In this document: positions 32,043 through 33,269 of the stretch, one piece after another | How the letters are laid out: every line of letters starts with the position of its first letter | Numbering within the stretch: the first letter of the stretch is position 1 | Assembly: GCA_016200205.1 (NCBI GenBank) | Contig: JACQFF010000078.1 | Coordinates: forward strand, 1 to 33,269 | Direction: 5' to 3' | Source of the DNA: Planctomycetia bacterium | Lineage (GTDB): Bacteria > Planctomycetota > Planctomycetia > Pirellulales > PALSA-1355 | Length of the DNA stretch: 33,269 bases | Translations under genes and position numbers: made by a program | The notes under the pieces: model-generated | The model's input: the letters and a program-made list of their open reading frames with translations, nothing else | The model's database searches: none | What the model was told of the DNA's origin: nothing

Positions 32043-32597
32043 ATGAAGATCTACTATTTCGAAACTCACGAGAACCAAGCGTACCTGACTGCGCCAGATG
32101 GCGAAGAGGATCAATGTGAACCTGATCCTCCTCGTTCGTTGGCGGCCGAATGGTCGCCACCGACGTTCGAGCTTGTGACCAGCGATGCGTTTCGCAGCTA
32201 TCTTCCAAAGTGCGATTTCCCGGCTCATTTGCCGTCAACGGCCATACTCAGCAGTCGTGCAGTCGAGCGGCTACGGCCGGTTCTTACTGCTTGTGGCGAA
32301 ATCCTGCCGATTCAGTTGAGCAACGATCGCGACATTCTGTACCTGTTCAATGTCACGTGCGTCATCAACGCCGTGGACATGATACGCTCGAAATTCATGA
32401 AGTTACCGAGCGGCGCGATTGGACCGTGCGAGCGGCTCGTCTTCGATCCGGCGCTCGTTCCAAGCGATGCTTTGTTCTTCAAGAACATGCAAATGGGTCC
32501 CATCACAGAAATCTTTGCGACTCAGCGCGCGGTTGCCGCCGTGGAGAGCGCTAATTTGACCGGCTACGATTTTAGGCTGGCATGGACCGATGAATAA
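32043..32597 (+). CDS. Imm11-family (DUF1629) immunity protein
   Basis: A 184-residue cytoplasmic protein. The C-terminal half carries the imm11/DUF1629 hallmarks: LFNVTCVINAVDMIRSKF (the N-V-x-x-V-V-D-x-x-D-like strand), LFFKNMQMGPITEIFATQRA and the final ESANLTGYDFRLAW. Members of this family are frequent immunity partners of polymorphic toxins, which makes it the probable inhibitor of the upstream AHH nuclease. The first 60 residues (EPDPPRSLAAEWSPPTFELV) are shared with the second, broken copy at 32950. ATG 32043 starts 14 bases after the toxin stop, consistent with co-expression. The stop TAA is directly followed by the second toxin-tip repeat. Confidence 0.82.
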   Translation: MKIYYFETHENQAYLTAPDGEEDQCEPDPPRSLAAEWSPPTFELVTSDAFRSYLPKCDFPAHLPSTAILSSRAVERLRPVLTACGEILPIQLSNDRDILYLFNVTCVINAVDMIRSKFMKLPSGAIGPCERLVFDPALVPSDALFFKNMQMGPITEIFATQRAVAAVESANLTGYDFRLAWTDE

Positions 32598-32598
32598 C

Positions 32599-32671
32599 AG
32601 CTCGCCAGGAACATGGTGAAGGCCGGCATCGATCGGCCGGCCGGAACGGCTGCGCACCATATCGTGCCGGC
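32599..32671 (+). repeat. toxin-tip homology block, copy 2
   Basis: The second copy of the 73-base block (see 31691-31763). It begins one base after the Imm11 TAA codon and keeps the same codon phase as in the full-length toxin. Confidence 0.9.
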
Positions 32672-32936
32672 CGGTCTGAAGAAATTTCAAAGTGCAGTGG
32701 ACGCACGAAATATTTTGACACGATTCGGAATTAGCGTCGAAAACGCCGCGAATGGCGTTTATTTGCCGTCGCAATTCGAGGACGCGGTAAGGGCCGCCTA
32801 CCACGGAACTCTCCATTCTCAACGTTACTTCGATGAAGTCGCAAAACGACTGAAAGTCGCCAAGTCCCGGGAAGAGGTCCTTCTAGTACTTAATCAGATT
32901 CGCAAGGAACTTCTTGCAGGCAAGTTTCCACACTAG
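32613..32936 (+). CDS. orphan AHH nuclease toxin tip (headless cassette)
   Basis: A second AHH domain of 107 residues without body or pre-toxin part: GTAAHHIVPA, RFGISVENAANGVYLPS, HGTLHSQRY and the end IRKELLAGKFPH. It aligns over its whole length with residues 377-483 of the full toxin, so it is intact as a nuclease domain. The ATG at 32613 is only the internal methionine of the homology block (ARNMVKAG) and has no properly spaced ribosome binding site, so the cassette is probably silent. The frame is the same as that of the preceding immunity gene, five codons after its TAA. Orphan tip-plus-immunity cassettes are known from Rhs, CdiA and other polymorphic toxin loci as donors for tip switching. 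Confidence 0.8.
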   Translation: MVKAGIDRPAGTAAHHIVPAGLKKFQSAVDARNILTRFGISVENAANGVYLPSQFEDAVRAAYHGTLHSQRYFDEVAKRLKVAKSREEVLLVLNQIRKELLAGKFPH

Positions 32937-32949
32937 CGGAGGCAACGCC

Positions 32950-33269
32950 ATGAAGATCTACGAATTTCATAATGCGGATAATCAAGCATATATTTATGCT
33001 CCGGATGACGTTTGTGATCGGTGCAATCCTGACCCGCCGCGCCCTCTCGCGAGCGGTTGGTCACCGCCCATCTTTGAAATCGTGGGACGCGACGAGTACC
33101 GCAGTTATTTGCCGAAAACCGATTTCACCACCTTCACGCTCGCCACGATGGTGCTGAGCGCGCGCGGTGGAACATCTGCGACCGATCCTCGAATCTTGCG
33201 GGGAGATTCTTCCAATTTACTTGAGCAATGATCGCGACGTTCTCTACTTGTTTAATGTCACTCGCGTCC
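32950..33269 (+). pseudogene. second Imm11-type immunity gene, frameshifted, runs off the window
   Basis: It starts at ATG 32950, seven bases after GGAGG, 13 bases behind the orphan tip. The first 69 codons parallel the first immunity gene (MKIYEFHNADNQAY, PDPPRPLASGWSPPIFEIV, YRSYLPKTDF). In the GC run at 33158-33166 the frame is lost and would end at a TGA (33229-33231) after 93 codons. One frame over, the expected sequence resumes exactly (AVEHLRPILESCGEILPIYL, then SNDRDVLYLFNVT) to the window edge. Adding one GC dinucleotide restores a continuous gene. It may be a real loss, a slippage-controlled switch or a base-calling error. Confidence 0.75.

Overview
The window reads as a chromosomal segment of a planctomycete, most likely Pirellulales-like. 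The inference rests on the lpxC/lpxA lipid A genes beside a Gfo/Idh oxidoreductase, several PEP-CTERM surface proteins, a DUF1501 remnant, a beta-propeller/FGE-sulfatase fusion, frequent GTG/TTG starts and high GC. No rRNA or marker gene confirms the lineage.

Left part (1-11.4 kb). The edge holds the last 45 codons of an IS630-type transposase, abutting a metallo-beta-lactamase-fold hydrolase that has lost its N-terminus. On the minus strand follow a stand-alone receiver protein and an FHA-GAF histidine kinase. A secreted M28 peptidase with a PDZ domain comes next, then an envelope operon: skp/ompH, lpxC, lpxA and a Gfo/Idh dehydrogenase whose TTG start overlaps the lpxA stop. Convergent to it are an acylphosphatase and an ABC-2-like permease broken by an in-frame TGA.

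Middle part (11.4-19.2 kb). This is mostly housekeeping: a palindromic REP-like element, tRNA-Gln(CTG), a Tat-exported molybdopterin oxidoreductase with a strong terminator, csrA next to an HU-family gene, a MaoC dehydratase, a small acidic protein, YqgE/AlgH, an EamA transporter, a DapA/NanA-superfamily aldolase and an Fpg/Nei DNA glycosylase.

Accessory part (19.2-30.5 kb). A small gene graveyard (orphan C-terminus, PEP-CTERM tail, DUF1501 tail) is followed by intact PEP-CTERM proteins, a GT32-type glycosyltransferase and the propeller/FGE fusion. Two separate ArsR-SRPBCC modules each have a consensus-like promoter and a perfect palindrome centred on TTTT. A two-copy intergenic element and several hairpins lie among them.

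Right edge (30.5-33.3 kb). This is the most interesting part: a polymorphic-toxin locus. A full-length protein with a C-terminal AHH nuclease domain is followed by an Imm11 (DUF1629) immunity gene, a headless second AHH domain and a second Imm11 gene. The toxin-tip/immunity unit repeats with a period of about 908 bp. A 73-bp, nearly identical, in-phase homology block at the start of each tip could allow tip replacement. The second immunity gene is frameshifted by loss of one GC dinucleotide in a GC tract.
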